DNA from: Orychophragmus violaceus
Taxonomy: Eukaryota > Streptophyta > Magnoliopsida > Brassicales > Brassicaceae
Direction: 5' to 3'
Length of the DNA stretch: 64,000 nucleotides
Assembly: GCA_030180135.1 (NCBI GenBank)
Contig: CM058232.1
Span: forward strand, 58,053,330-58,117,329
Part shown: positions 44,137 to 55,743 of the stretch, in pieces
Numbering within the stretch: position 1 is the first letter of the stretch
Layout of the letters: each line of letters starts with the position of its first letter
Notes under the pieces: generated by a model
Told to the model about the DNA's origin: nothing
Seen by the model: only the letters and a program-made list of their open reading frames with translations
Databases searched by the model: none
Made by a program: the position numbers and the translations under genes

Positions 44137-45797
44137 ATGTCTCGAACGAAAAATCCAGGAGGGCCTCGACCTCCTAATCCACCATTGTCAAAGTTCAGTC
44201 GTGTAGCCGCCTTATTTGGTTCGAAAAAGGCGTCTAAGAAACAAGTTTCCCAAATCGTTGTTGTTTCCGCCGCCGGCGTTTCTCAATCCGATAGTCCAAT
44301 TCTGGTGTTACCGGTGACAGACGCAATATCTATCTCAGCGCCTCCACCTCCAGGTGTCGCAGTCGAGCCAGGTCTAGATGCGAAAGTAACCTCGATTTTT
44401 GTGCCTGCGGGTATTAACATAGATCTTTATGCCGTTGAAGAAGATGCGGCGGTAGCTTCTCCGCTTAGTTCTGTTCCGACCACCCAAGCAAACTCGCTAT
44501 CAGGGTCAGAGCTAGTGGGAGGTACCTTTGGAGATGTGGACATAGAAACTGCGCCACCCAAAAAATGGTCGACAATGCTCACAGATTTAGCGCTGTTAGA
44601 GGAGCTCGGTACACCAACAAAGCATGTTTCTGGAGTACCCTTTGTTCTGATTCCAGATGATAATATTGAAGCTGCGAAGGAGGAGTTTAAAGACTTCATC
44701 TATGCTCGGTTTCATGAAGACTGTCCAGCTATGGGAAGGATTATTGGGGTCGTTAACGCCATTAGGGCACAAACCGGTCCTCATATATTTGTCCATAGAA
44801 TGAGCCCATGTACTTTCCTGCTGCGCGTTGTTAATCCGAGAACTCGGGAAAACATACTTAGCAGGAGTGTGTGGAACATTGCTGGGTTTCCTATGTTTGT
44901 TGCGGCTTGGTCTCCTGAGTTTACGTCGGAGCAGCAACTGATTACCCATGCGGTCGTCCCGGTTGAGTTCAGAAATGTTACGTATCTATTTTTCAACAAG
45001 CTCAGCTTAAGTCATCTTGCAACTCCAGTTGGCAAACCTTTCTCTTTGGCCCCTGAAACAGAGAGAAATGATTCGAAGTTGCAAGGAATTTTGTACGAGT
45101 CGAGTTAGCTAAAAAACTTCCGACAAAAATCATCACTGGTTTTTCGAATGGGAAAGAGATTGCAGTCGATGTCTCATACCCTTTGATGCCACATAAATGT
45201 GCATGGTGTGGGAAATTCGGCCATGATACACAAGCGTGTTCTGTTTCCCAGATGCGCTTTAAGCATGTGCCGGTAGATGCTGATATCAATCATGTTACTG
45301 GTACGAAAGATGGGAGAACATCGAAACGTAGAGCTTGCTCTCGACGTCCCAGGTCAGCGTCTGCATCTGATCAGGAATGTAGTCAGCATGGGGAGGAGAA
45401 GAACCTAGTGGGCTCTGTAGGAACTGTGGGATTGAAAGAGGCTAGCACCTCTGGTTCTACACTGTCCTCTACAGGACAAGCTAGCACAGATGAGCATAGT
45501 GCACCTGAAATTTTGGAACCGTTTATAGAAAGAGCTGGCAGTGAGGAGCAGAATGCACCGGAACCTTTGGAGGATGGACAAATTCCTGATACTGATACGG
45601 TTTCTGAAGCTTCCCTCCAATTCCCAAGATACCCTTCAACAGGTAGACGAGAGAAGCCTAAGGATGCGGTGTTGAAGTTGGGTAACTCTTTTGATCTCTT
45701 ATCAAGTGATGATATGACTGAAGATGGAGATATAGAAGCTCCTTTCTTCTTGGTTTCAAAAAAGAAGAGTGGCCGCAAGGCTGCGTTCATCAACTAA
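44137..45797 (+). pseudogene. LINE ORF1 protein (DUF4283 and zinc knuckle), one frameshift
   Basis: From the ATG at 44137 the frame is open to 45108 with a Pro/Ser-rich N-terminus and a DUF4283-type nucleic-acid-binding domain (FIYARFHEDCPAMGRI, FLLRVVNPRTRENIL, VWNIAGFPMFVAAW). A frameshift around 45065-45090 moves the sequence into the frame that continues LAKKLPTKIITGF and the zinc knuckle CAWCGKFGHDTQAC (near 45200). It then runs through an acidic, Ser-rich tail to 45797. In L1-type plant LINEs ORF1 binds the element RNA and chaperones target-primed reverse transcription. The 5' UTR is GC-rich (44040-44130), so the 5' end of the LINE looks complete. Confidence 0.8.
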
Positions 45798-45808
45798 AAC
45801 CATACATC

Positions 45809-47786
45809 ATGTTTTTTTGGTGGAATGTGAGAGGACTTAATAGGGCTAGACACCACACAATGGTCAAAGACTAGATTAATATCCATAACCTCTTTTTGGA
45901 GAGTTCATGGAAACGCGTATTCAGGAAATAAATGCGAATAGGATATCACTAGCTATTCCAGCAAATTGGAAGTATTTTGGTAACTTTGAGAATCACGGAT
46001 TTGCTCGGGTTGTAGTTGTTCGGGACCTAGCTATATCAGTGATCGTCTACAAGTCCTCAACTCAAGCTGTGACTTGTGGAGTTTTTATTCTTTTGGATAA
46101 GGTATCCTTTACAGTAACATTTGTGTATGGCTTCAACCGGGTCAAGGACAAGTGTTGTTATGGACTGAATTGGCAGCTCTAAATGATTCTACTCCTTTGT
46201 CAAGTCATCCGTGGGCTGTTGTTGGAGACTATAATCATATTATGCGGACTTCACAACACTCGCATTGCAATGAATCAGAAGTGGATGTAACTGGTATTGA
46301 TGTGTTCAACATTGCATTGCAGGAGTCTGAGTTATTTGAAGCCCAAGCGAAGGGGCTCACATACGCTTGGTGGAATAATCAGGAGAGTAACCCGATATCT
46401 AAAAAGATTGATCACGCCCTCATAAATCAGCAATGGGCAGTGATGTTTCAGGATTCTTACGCTGACTTCTTGGATCCTAACCAATCTGATCATACTCCTA
46501 TCTTGTTCCGAGTGCCGTCTATATACCGAAGATCTATCAAGCCATTTAAATTCTTAAACCATTTGATCGATATGTCTCAGTTTCAAGAGTAAAATAAGGA
46601 GGCTTGGAATTGTGAAGCGATAGCGGGAACGGCTCAGTTCAAGTTGATTAGATCTATCAAGCTTCTAAAGTCGGTTCTTAGGAGACTCAACAAGAGGAAC
46701 TTCAGTGGTATCTCGTTGAGGGTGAAAGAACATGTAGCAAAAATCAGTGAGCTTCAACAGATTCTCCTTACCAACCCGACTCAAGAAACTGCCAGAGAAG
46801 AGCATGTTGAGAGAAGGAAGTGGCAAAATTTAATCAAAGCAGAGGAGAAATTCTATTCATAGAAATCTCACTTGAGATGGCTCCATGTAGGAAACAGAAA
46901 CACTCCTTTCTATCATAAGACAGTGGCGCAGAGAGCATCTATGAATCACATCCACTATCTCATTGACGGTTCTGATACGAGATTGACAGCCATGGATGAT
47001 ATGAAAAGTCATTCAGCGGACTACTTCTCGGGTATAATAGGTACCATTGACCTACCCATTTCTCCAGTTTCGGTTGAGCAGCTTCAGACTATCCTACCTT
47101 TTCTATGCTCTGAGGATCAGTGAAATGCATTGGAAAAGGAAGTCTTGGAGGAGGAGATAAGAGTTACATTGTTTGTTATGCCTCTCAATAAGAGTCCCAG
47201 ACATGATGGATATCCGGTGGAGTTCTACCGAGCATCGTGGGGAATTGTTGGTCCAGACTTGTTGGCAGTAGTGAAGGAGTTCTTCCGGAACAATATACTT
47301 CTGAAGGACTTGAACACGATAGCATTTTCTCTCATCCCGAAGCTACCAGAAGCTTGTAGGCTGGCGGATTACAGGCCAATAAGCTGCTGTAATCTGGTAT
47401 ATAAACTGATTGCTAAGGTCATAGCAAACAGGCTGAAGCCGGTGTTGACTGAGTGCATAAGTATGAACCAAGCAGCTTTCTTAAAAGGAAGAAGTCTAGT
47501 AGAGAATGTGTTATTAGCATCAGAACTCATCCAGAATTATGATAAAGCCAACTGCCAATGGGGCTGTCTCTTGGAAGTGGATATTCAAAAAGCGTTCGAC
47601 ACAGTTTGCTGGGACTTCATGTTGAAAATTCTTGGTGCTAAGAACTTCCCGTTGCGCTTTCAGAGTTGGATATATGAATGTATTTCGACTTCGAAGGTTT
47701 TCCATTGCTATCAATGGAGAATTAGTAGGATTTTTCAGAGGAGAAAAGGGGTTAAGATAGGGCGATTATGTCTTTTTTTAATATAG
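45809..47786 (+). pseudogene. LINE ORF2: endonuclease and partial reverse transcriptase
   Basis: ORF2 begins MFFWWNVRGLNRARHH (ATG at 45809), the usual start of the AP-type endonuclease. It continues, after stops and frameshifts, with WAVVGDYNHIM (46202 on), GLTYAWWNNQ, KKIDHAL and SDHTPILF. The RT follows from about 47130: NKSPRHDGYPVEFY (normally SPGPDG), LIPKLPEACRLADYRPISCC, NQAAFLKGRSL and EVDIQKAFDTV. The sequence ends near 47770, before the YADD motif and RNase H. Breaks include TAGs near 45871 and 46861, a TAA near 46590 and a TGA near 47122. A LINE truncated at its 3' end is unusual, since failed insertions truncate the 5' end. Confidence 0.85.
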
Positions 47787-48377
47787 ATATTTTTTAAATT
47801 TCCGTATCTAATCTTATAATATTATATTTTTTTATAAAATTCGATTTGAAAATCCCATAATTTATAACGTAATTGTTTTCGTAAACGCTTTGATTGAATA
47901 ATAATTTTCTATGATTTACGAAATAAATTCATAAGTTTCAATATTATTTGATGTGTTAAATAAATTTTTAATATTAGAAAATATTTTTAACTTATTATGC
48001 TTGAATTTTTGGAATATATGCATATATGATTTTAATTTTTTAAAAATGGAAATAATTTCTGAAATCTTTTCTTTTTCGAACCACCCATGATTTTAGGAAA
48101 GTAATTATACCAATTCGATTTTTTTCAAAAACGAAACATGTTTTTTTCAAAAGCGCAAATATATTCTTTCAGGACACATATGGAATGTATTTTATGACCG
48201 AATTTATTGTTTTTTATGTGGTTAGTGAGAAAGAACGTCCCTTATGGAAGAATAGGGACAAAAATCGCCATCTACAATACATCTACGAAGAACGACCAAC
48301 ACAACAAATAGCCTCCATCTCTGAACGAGCTTGTTTGGTACGTATCAATGATCTTTTCTGGTCGTCAACAATAACCA
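47787..48377. other. AT-rich spacer between LINE and Mutator-like element
   Basis: No gene is seen up to about 48180. The part 48185-48377 is probably the 5' region of the Mutator-like transposase gene. I found no long terminal inverted repeat, which is compatible with the non-TIR MULEs common in Brassicaceae. The left end of that MULE probably lies near 47770, where the LINE is cut. Confidence 0.4.
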
Positions 48378-50624
48378 TTGATCATGGTTCAGATCGTTCT
48401 AATTTGTGGTGACTGGAGATTTGATGAAACAAAATGGAAATTTGTTGTGGATGAAAGAGGAACAAGAACGGTAGGAGTAGATGATAAACCTTCTTTCAGC
48501 AGATTCATAGAAACAGTTTACAAGGATTATGCAGTTGACAATAAGACTTACATCGCTGAGTTTAGTTATATGTTTCCAAAGGAGATTTTGGTTGTCTTAG
48601 CGAAGAGCACACCTCCTGCGCTTGTTGGTGATGATAGACAAATGAAATCTTTCTTTGATTAGTTCAAAGATAAGACATGCAGGTTATGTGTTACATTTAA
48701 GAAGAGGACGTCAGCTTCTGAAAATTCTGAGTGTAACACGGAAGAGGCTGTGGGAGATGACGATAGCGATGAAGAAGGATTGATATTCGATTGCTGTGAA
48801 GATTCGGATGGTGCTAGTTCGGGTGGCGAGGATTACGATTTGTCTGGGAAAGTTTCGAGAGAGTTTGAGGAACCTTGTTTGCCAAAGAAGAAAAAGGCTT
48901 TTGGGAAAGCTGTCCACGAAGGTGTTGATGATGAAAATTACAGGAACGAGGTGGGCGTAGTCGTCAAGCCATGAAAAATATCTTGGGGCAGCTGTACTAT
49001 GATTCAGTTGGTAGGGTTGGGCCAAAAGTGATACCAGATCATGTTGATGTGGCTCTGAACTTCAAATTTGGTGTAAAGGTATGTTCTAATGTCCTTATAC
49101 TGGTTGCAGTTTTTTTTTAATAATTTGTTTGTTGCAGATTTATTTCTAGTTATTATGACTTGTTGCAGATTTTTTATGAATAACTTATTTAATATAGGTT
49201 GAATATATGGCAGATTGATTATTGGAAAGCTCATCGGGCTCTTGCATGCGCACGTTTGTTGGCTAATGGTAGCCACGAGAGTGGATATGCGGAACTACCT
49301 ACATATTTGTACTTGATTAGAAAGGCTAATCCAGGGACTTTTACACGTTTAGCGGTGGACGAGGAAGGCCGATTCAAGTAAGCATTTATCTCTTTCGGTG
49401 CAAGTATCAATGGCTTACAATACATGAGAAAATTGGTTGTTGTTGATGGTTCATATCTGAAAGGGAGATAGAAAGGGACACTCTTGGTCGCAACATGTCA
49501 AGATGGTAACTTCCAAATTTTTCCTATAGCATTTGCGGTTATTGACACAGAGAACGATGAATCATGGGAATGGTTCTTCAGACAACTGAACCGTGTATTT
49601 CCAGACGAGGCTGGTCTATCCATCATTTCCGACAGACATATATCGATAGCTACAACCATTGGAAAAGTCTATCCACTGGCTACTAGGGGTATATGCACAT
49701 ATCATATGTACAAAAACATACTAGTGCGATTTAAAGGTGGTGACGCATTCCGTCTGGTAAAGAAGGCAGCAAACGCGTATAGGATATCTGATTTTAATGT
49801 CATATTCAGTGAGATCCAAAACCTCAAACCAAGCCTCCATGCTTATCTCGAGAAAGCTGATGTTAAGGTGTGGAGTCGTGCTCACTTTCCAGGTCAGAGA
49901 TACAATATTTTAACTTCCAATATAGCCGAGTCGATCAATAGGGTCTTATCAGATGCGAGAACTCTGCCAATTTCCAAGCTCTTAGACGCCATTCGGTCCA
50001 TGTTAACAAGATGGTTCTCCGATAGGAGGCGGGCGGCAGAACAAATGTGTACTAGGTTGACGGATGGTGCACAAAAACTGATAGAGGTTAGTGGTTATAA
50101 ATTTCGAACTTTATCTCTAAAAACTAATTGTATTGAATATTGTTTGCTTGCAGCCCCGTGTTACTGCCGCTAGACTGTTGGCAGTGCAGGAAATAGATGC
50201 TGATCAAGTACATGTTACCAACGGAAGGCATTCACATTATGTCAACGTACGGGAACGACAATGTTCAAGTAAAAGGTTCGATGTTCATCAATTACCTTGT
50301 GTTCATGCTATCGCTGCTGGAGTATCTAAGAAGATTAATGCGCTTGGTATTTCGTCTCCGTATTATTTTAAGATCTACCTTATCAACGCTTACACTATGT
50401 CTATAATGCCAAGAGATGTAGCTCAGCCAGTTCCTGAACTCGTTGCAGCTTAATAATGTCTACCTCATATAACTCGTCAGCCTCCTGGAAGACCTAAGTA
50501 CAGTCGATACAAGTCTGCTATAGAGAAAGCTTTGCTCAAAAAGCATCCCAGGAAGACACATATTTGCTTGAAGTGCAACCAAAGTGGGCATAACAGTCGT
50601 ACTTGTGGGCGCCATCCAAAATAG
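48378..50624 (+). pseudogene. Mutator-like (mudrA-type) transposase with introns and stops
   Basis: The frame starts at 48378 with the PB1-like N-terminus (VLICGDWRFDETKW) and a stop at 48660, then an acidic region. A 135-bp intron is inferred at 49079-49213 (GT...AG), joining FGVK to IDYWKAHRAL. The MULE transposase core follows: VVVDGSYLKG, CQDGNFQIFPIAFAVID, ISDRHISI, GICTYHMYKN, SNIAESINR. A second intron (50087-50153) joins LIE to PRVTAARL. Then comes a SWIM zinc finger (CSSKRFDVHQLPCVHAIAA) and a final knuckle CLKCNQSGHNSRTCG before TAG at 50622. In-frame stops at 48660, 49379, 49469 and near 50451 make it a pseudogene. Confidence 0.88.
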
Positions 50625-50686
50625 ACATTGCTGAATTTCCTTTTTATTCTATTCAACATTTGAGGAAACGTGCGAGTAAAACAAAT

Positions 50687-51420
50687 TTTTATGTGAGGAT
50701 ATCTAAGTTATTTTGTGTATGCAGTCATTTAAGGCTTACTTTATTTTAAATTTTTGGGTTTTCAGCTTAGGGTTTAAAATGAAAAAAAAAAATTGTCAAA
50801 CCAAGCATTCTTAAAATTATGTTCATTTAAGGCTTGGTTATATTTAATCATAATTGGAACTTAGGGTTTAGGCAATCTTAAAATTATTTATTTCCAAATA
50901 GAATTTTTTAATCAAATTTTGAACTTAGGGTTTAGGGTTTAGGATGTTTAGGGTTATTGTTGGATTTTATGTGAGGATATCTAAGTTATTTTGTGTATAG
51001 GGTATATGGTGTAGGTTTTATTTTTTAGTTATTATTTAAGTTTTCTTGGTTTAGGGTTTATACCCCTTTATTAGTTTATTTATTTATTTCCAAATGGAAA
51101 ATTTTAATCAAATTTCGAACTTAGGGTTTAGGGTTTAGGATATTTAGGGTTATTGTTTGATTTTATGTGAGGATATCTAAGTTATTTTGTGTATAGGGTA
51201 AAGTTTTTATTTTTTTAGTTATTATTTAAGTTTTCTTGGTTTAGGGTTTAGGGTATAAGCCCTTTAGTAGTTTATTTATTTATTTCCAAATGGAAGTTTT
51301 TAATCAAATTTCGAACTTAGTGTTTAAGATTTAGGATATTTAGGGTTATTGTTGGATTTTATGTGAGGATATCTAAGTTATTTTGTGTATAGGGTGTAGG
51401 TTTTATTTTTTTAGTTATTA
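50687..51420. repeat. Tandem repeats of 196 bp with telomere-like words
   Basis: The block TTTTATGTGAGGATATCTAA recurs at 50687, 50965, 51161 and 51357, giving a 196-bp period for the last three. Each unit also holds TTATTTATTTCCAAAT, CGAACTTAGGGTTT and one to three TTTAGGG words, the plant telomere repeat unit. The array lies between the transposase and the convergent minus-strand pseudogene. No coding capacity. Confidence 0.8.
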
Positions 51421-51429
51421 CCTTGTTTT

Positions 51430-52675
51430 TTGAAAACATGTATCTTCCACTACTTCCTGCTGGAGTACCGGTTTCTTCCCTTCAACCTTAGCATCATTTT
51501 GTAAACTACGTATAGCTCATTTCATTAGACCCATTTGGTCCTCGACTTCTACAAACCTTATACCTATTGCAGAAAACTGCTGTCGATTATGGCTGTCCAT
51601 CTCATCCAGTTTCTCAAACAAAGATTTCAAGGGTTAACAACTTCGGCATTGGCACTCGTCTCACCACCGTGCTCACAACCATCCTTAACCTTCACTTTCT
51701 TAATTTTCTTAACAACTGGACCCGCGATCTCGTCTTCCGGATTCTGCTCACTACTCGCACGCTTCTTGTTACCCGGGTTTTTGTGTTTCTGACCATCTAA
51801 AACTCTTCCATGCCATTCTCAAGTCCACTCCGTCTTCTGCAATCTCTGGTTGATGATGTCTTGTAGCAGTGTATCCACTCTCTCGTCATCATTTTCATCC
51901 GCCCAGTCGGGATAAATCTCTTCCATCTGTTTCATTACCATATTGCGAACTTGAACATGCATATTCATTGTTAGAATAACCCAAACTTACTAATATGCAA
52001 ACAACTCAGAAATTAGCTTTTAGACTATAAATCCACAACATAGAGATACATCTATAACACAGTAATTAAGTCCGCGTAGAACAGAAGAAAAATCCGCAAA
52101 CAATAAACAATTTCATAAAATGTAAACTCCAAAATTGAACAAAGGTCAGACATCTAATGACACGTTAGAAATCGAGACGTACCTCATAGTTCTCACTTTT
52201 AGCGGCTAAATCACATCATCAACATCGTAATGAGCGCGTGATCCACCCCAACGAAGTATAGGAAGCTCATCATCAATCTTTCTACCACCATGCATTTCTC
52301 CCAACTTCGGATATGATTCAAAAGCCCAAACATTCTCCGTGTGAACGAATCCATTTATTGTAACCGAGGATGCAGCAAGATTTGTTTCTTTGATGGATGA
52401 GATCAGAACCTCAAATGCAAGCCGTCCCCACTGGAAACTATTAAAAATCTTTTTTTATCTAAGGCCTTCTTCGCGTAATTCAAGTCGATCCTACAACCTC
52501 TTTGAAATCCAAAAACTCCAACATGGAGGAGCCATAAGAAACCAACACTCATTCTCTCAGTTGGTGTTGATAAAAAGGATTTTGCAATCCTTTGAGGTAC
52601 CAATTCCTCAAACGTATCGTGTAGCTTTGAGGTATCGAACCTTTTTGGGACGGATAGAGCCAACAAGAATACACT
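51430..52675 (-). pseudogene. DUF287 / Ulp1-associated gene of the Mutator-like element
   Basis: On the minus strand, after an N-terminal stretch open from 52666 (LALSVPKRFDTSKLHDTFEE), a shifted frame reads WGRLAFEVLISSIKET, then GFVHTENVWAFESYPKLGEM and LPILRWGGSRA (52430-52220). That is the pattern of the DUF287 domain found with DUF1985 and Ulp1-like proteases in Brassicaceae. Further left, RNMVMKQMEEIYPDWADEN (near 51930) and KKIKKVKVKDGCEHGGE (near 51700) continue it. The protease domain itself is not visible. Such genes are carried by Arabidopsis MULEs (Kaonashi type). Frameshifts and stops break it, and the 5' end is cut near 52675 by an Athila-like LTR. Confidence 0.6.
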
Positions 52676-52679
52676 AAAC

Positions 52680-53509
52680 CCAAACAGTCAAGCAATACAA
52701 ATTTTGAGTTAAAATTCTAATATCCTAAGTGCAATTAACAATATCAAGCAATAAATTCAAGCAAGAGAGAACAAACAAGATAATTCAAATAAATGATTAA
52801 AGATCAAGCTCTTGGGTATAGGAAATTTGATCTAAACAACTAAGCATTGAATCAAGATGTCAAACATAACATTAAGATGCTAATCCTTTAGCTTAGGAAC
52901 ACTAATTCAAGTTAATACACTCTCATGTCATTAACCCTATGCTAATCAAGCATTAAACATCAACTTTCATTGGCTAATCACAAGCAAGCATGCATTAAAC
53001 ACAAGTCCTTTAGCTACTAAGCACCTTACACATCAATTGTCATTGGGTAAGAATGCAAAGCTCTCACTAAATCCAAGCTAGCATTTCATCGAACACCTTA
53101 TGTGCAATAAAATCCCAAAGTTCTAGATTAAGGATAGCTAAGCCTAATCTAGCATTAAGAACATCTGATGAGAAAGGATCAATGAAATTTAAGCCCTAGA
53201 CTCCAAGATTCAACCCCTAATCACTCAAATCTTCCTAACCCAAAAGCTCAAAAGGAGACTACTCACTAATCATTCTATGATCAACAAAACCCAAAGAGAT
53301 AGTGTTAATCATTGGAGACTAGAGAAAGTAGAAAGAAAAAGAAGAAATCTCAAAAGAAGTACTAGATTAATCAAAATTCAATCTCCTTCTTGCAAAAGAG
53401 TTTTAGCAACAAAACAAGCTTAAGAAACAATAGAAAATAGTTTTTTGGCTTAAGTAGTGAATATGGGGCGAACCGGGTTAATCCGGAACAAACCGGGTAT
53501 TGACCCGGA
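52680..53509 (-). repeat. Athila-like LTR remnant, left part
   Basis: The AT-rich sequence has the character of an Athila LTR read on the minus strand (TTGATTAGCATAGGGTTAATG-type words, CAAACTTT and TTAGATC words). It continues beyond copia element C at 61253, giving an LTR of about 1.26 kb, similar to the 1213-bp LTR of the gag-only element. The left boundary is approximate. CCGGGTTAATCCGG and CCGGGTATTGACCCGG words just before the C insertion are self-complementary. Confidence 0.5.
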
Positions 53510-54182
53510 TGTTGGAATTGTGTCCAGTAATCTCGGTACTGTCTCTAGAAAGTAAGAGTATGTCAATGATCAGACATAAGTCATATAATACTGGGGGTCA
53601 TGATGGCTTGCTAGAGTCCGCTCATGATCTATAAGTCTTGGACTTATTGCCTTTATTATATGATCCCATATGGGTCACACGCCTAAGCTAACAGGAAAAT
53701 GTGTAGGAACGGTTTAGCAGAAGTACAGTAAAAGTGCTAGGCATTTACTGTACTTAGAGAGAATAAAAGGTTTAGCCACTGTGCATCGATCGATGCATAA
53801 GGTGCAACGATCGATGCAGTGCGCAAACACCGACGAGTTAATTGGTATTTGGGCCAAATGGCCCAAACAGAACAGGACGAGTTTTGTGTCATAAAACTCG
53901 AGTTTCAGACTGATTAACCCTAAGACTTGAGCCGTAAACTCTCTCTCTCTGCGCCGAGTTCCCCTGGTGGTCTAGCAGCTGTTTCCTGTGAAAGCGTGTG
54001 TTAAACTTTGGAGGATTCATCCCTCGGTGTTTCTCTGATCTCAGACATACCATCTTCTTCCGCTGCAATAACAGGTATAAGGTGAGATCATCGTTTGTTT
54101 CTATTCTGAGAAGAACCTAGATCGCATGTTTAGGATAATCTGAATCTGGAATTGAATCAGGATTCATCTAAACGTCTCAACA
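53510..54182 (+). repeat. 5' LTR of copia element C
   Basis: It runs TGTTGGAATTG to CGTCTCAACA. Positions 53783-53796 are the perfect palindrome GCATCGATCGATGC and 53804-53817 the variant GCAACGATCGATGC; this pair lies between two blocks shared with other family LTRs. TGGGCCAAATGGCCCA nearby contains TGGGCC/GGCCCA words of the site II type known to bind TCP factors in plant promoters. A CT-rich run (TCTCTCTCTC) follows near 53940. Confidence 0.93.
53782..53817 (+). promoter_or_regulatory. Palindrome pair in the LTR of element C, possible regulatory module
   Basis: A perfect 16-bp palindrome TGCATCGATCGATGCA is followed 6 bp later by GCAACGATCGATGC. Identical copies lie in the 3' LTR (60848-60861, 60869-60882) and in element D (63030-63043, 63051-63064). 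The role is inferred only from position in U3 and repetition. Confidence 0.6.
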
Positions 54183-54183
54183 G

Positions 54184-54195
54184 TGGTATCAGAGC
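54184..54195 (+). promoter_or_regulatory. Primer-binding site of copia element C
   Basis: TGGTATCAGAGC lies one base after the LTR and is complementary to the 3' end of initiator tRNA-Met, as in most plant copia elements. Confidence 0.9.
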
Positions 54196-55743
54196 TTTAG
54201 GTTCTGGTTTTTCTTGTTTAGATTCATGTTTAGGATTGTTTAAAGAGGTGTTTTTGAATCAATCTACTGATAAGATTAAAACACTTAAGAAACAAGAATT
54301 GAATCCTAAACAAACTGTTTAAAAATCGCATGACCAAACTATATTGATTTGGTATGTGATCTAAACTGATTTTGCATCGACTGAGATCGCATTGCATCGA
54401 TCGATGCAATGCAAGGATCGATCGTTGCAGACGCGAGAGATTGACCGCGATCGCATGGATCGTTCAAACGATCGCATGGATCTCACGAGAATCTCTCGGC
54501 CAAACCTGATAACCGTTCGTGCACACGTGAGAGCATCGATCGATGCAGGATCGATGAACGATCGTTGCAGGATCGATGCTGTGAGCATCGATCGATGCGG
54601 TTAGGGTTTTGGCTCGGTTTAATTTAAGTAAAATTAAACGTCTCGGTTTAATAAACAGATTTAATAATTTTATTAAGTCTGGTTAAACCGGGATAAGAAA
54701 TCCAATGTCGAAAGAAATATTGGATTTAGTGCCTAAACCAGGAATTTCTAATTTGATTTGGTTGGACCAAATAAATTGAGAAATTCCGGTTTAGTAAATA
54801 ACCGGTTGACAATTGTGGTCATCGTAGTAATTGAAACTTGGTTAGACCAGTTTCAATGAACCAGACCGGTTATGTCAAATAATTGGACAATTGGGTCATG
54901 TCTTGGACATGGACCAATTCTTGGGCCTCGGGCCAAGAAGTTAAAACAATTGGGCCAATTATTTGAGTCTTTCTTCAGATTAATTTAAAATTTATTTTAT
55001 TATGTATAAAGTCGATTTTAAATTAAAGTTTCCGAAATTTTGAAATTAGAAAGTTTCTTAAAATAGAAGTTTCTGTATTTGCGAGTTTTGGATTTTAAGA
55101 AATTTCTAAAGTTAGAAAGTTTCGTTTTTTAGAAAGTTTCCAATTTTAGAAAGTTTCCAAAAATAGTAGGTTTCCATAAATAGAAAGTTTCCCGAAATAG
55201 TAATCTTCTATTTTGGGAATGAATTTTTTAAATAAACCTACGAACCTCAAATAATATCAAGCGTTGGATGTCTTGTCCAGGCTATGTCAGCTGTCAAAGC
55301 CCATTCAATTGTATTCATGGCCTTACAGTGTGAGGGTGTCTGCTTTTGCGTGGGTAAGACGGTTTGTGATTCATAAATGTCATTGGGAGTCCCAGACATT
55401 AATGATTACATGACTGTATAGTCTTGTTTTCTTGACTACGCCATCGGGAGTCCCGGGCCTTGAGACATCAGAGTGGATTGGGCCTCGGGCCCAGATTCAC
55501 AACCAAAAATTATATCACGGATATAATTAGCCGATATAGGGCTTACCGATATAAGCTAAGGTTTGGTGACGGCCAGTGGCCCACTTTAATCTTAGTTATA
55601 TGTGGATCTTGGAATCATTATATTCTATTGAGGGTAACTTATGTTATTGAATATAATGCGTGATTAATCATATTAAATTTTAATACGAGATTAGTCATTT
55701 TGAACATAATAACTAATAACCTTTTTATTTATATATTTCAGAT
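54196..55743 (+). other. 5' leader of copia element C with GATC-palindrome cluster
   Basis: The 1.55-kb leader before gag has no convincing gene. At 54370-54600 it holds three perfect GCATCGATCGATGC copies (54394-54407, 54533-54546, 54585-54598) plus GGATCGATCGTTGC (54415-54428), AACGATCGTTGC (54557-54568) and ATGGATCG/CGATCGCAT words. Further on (55070-55200) is a run of short TAGAAAGTTTC words. GGGAGTCCC words near 55385 and 55448 also occur in the leader of B. Confidence 0.75.

Noticed and set aside
50860..51360. TTTAGGG words as an interstitial telomere
   Set aside because: Only one to three TTTAGGG units occur per 196-bp repeat; they are part of the repeat unit and not a telomeric array.
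54184..54195. tRNA-like sequence TGGTATCAGAGC
   Set aside because: It is the retrotransposon primer-binding site next to the LTR, not a tRNA gene; no cloverleaf is present.
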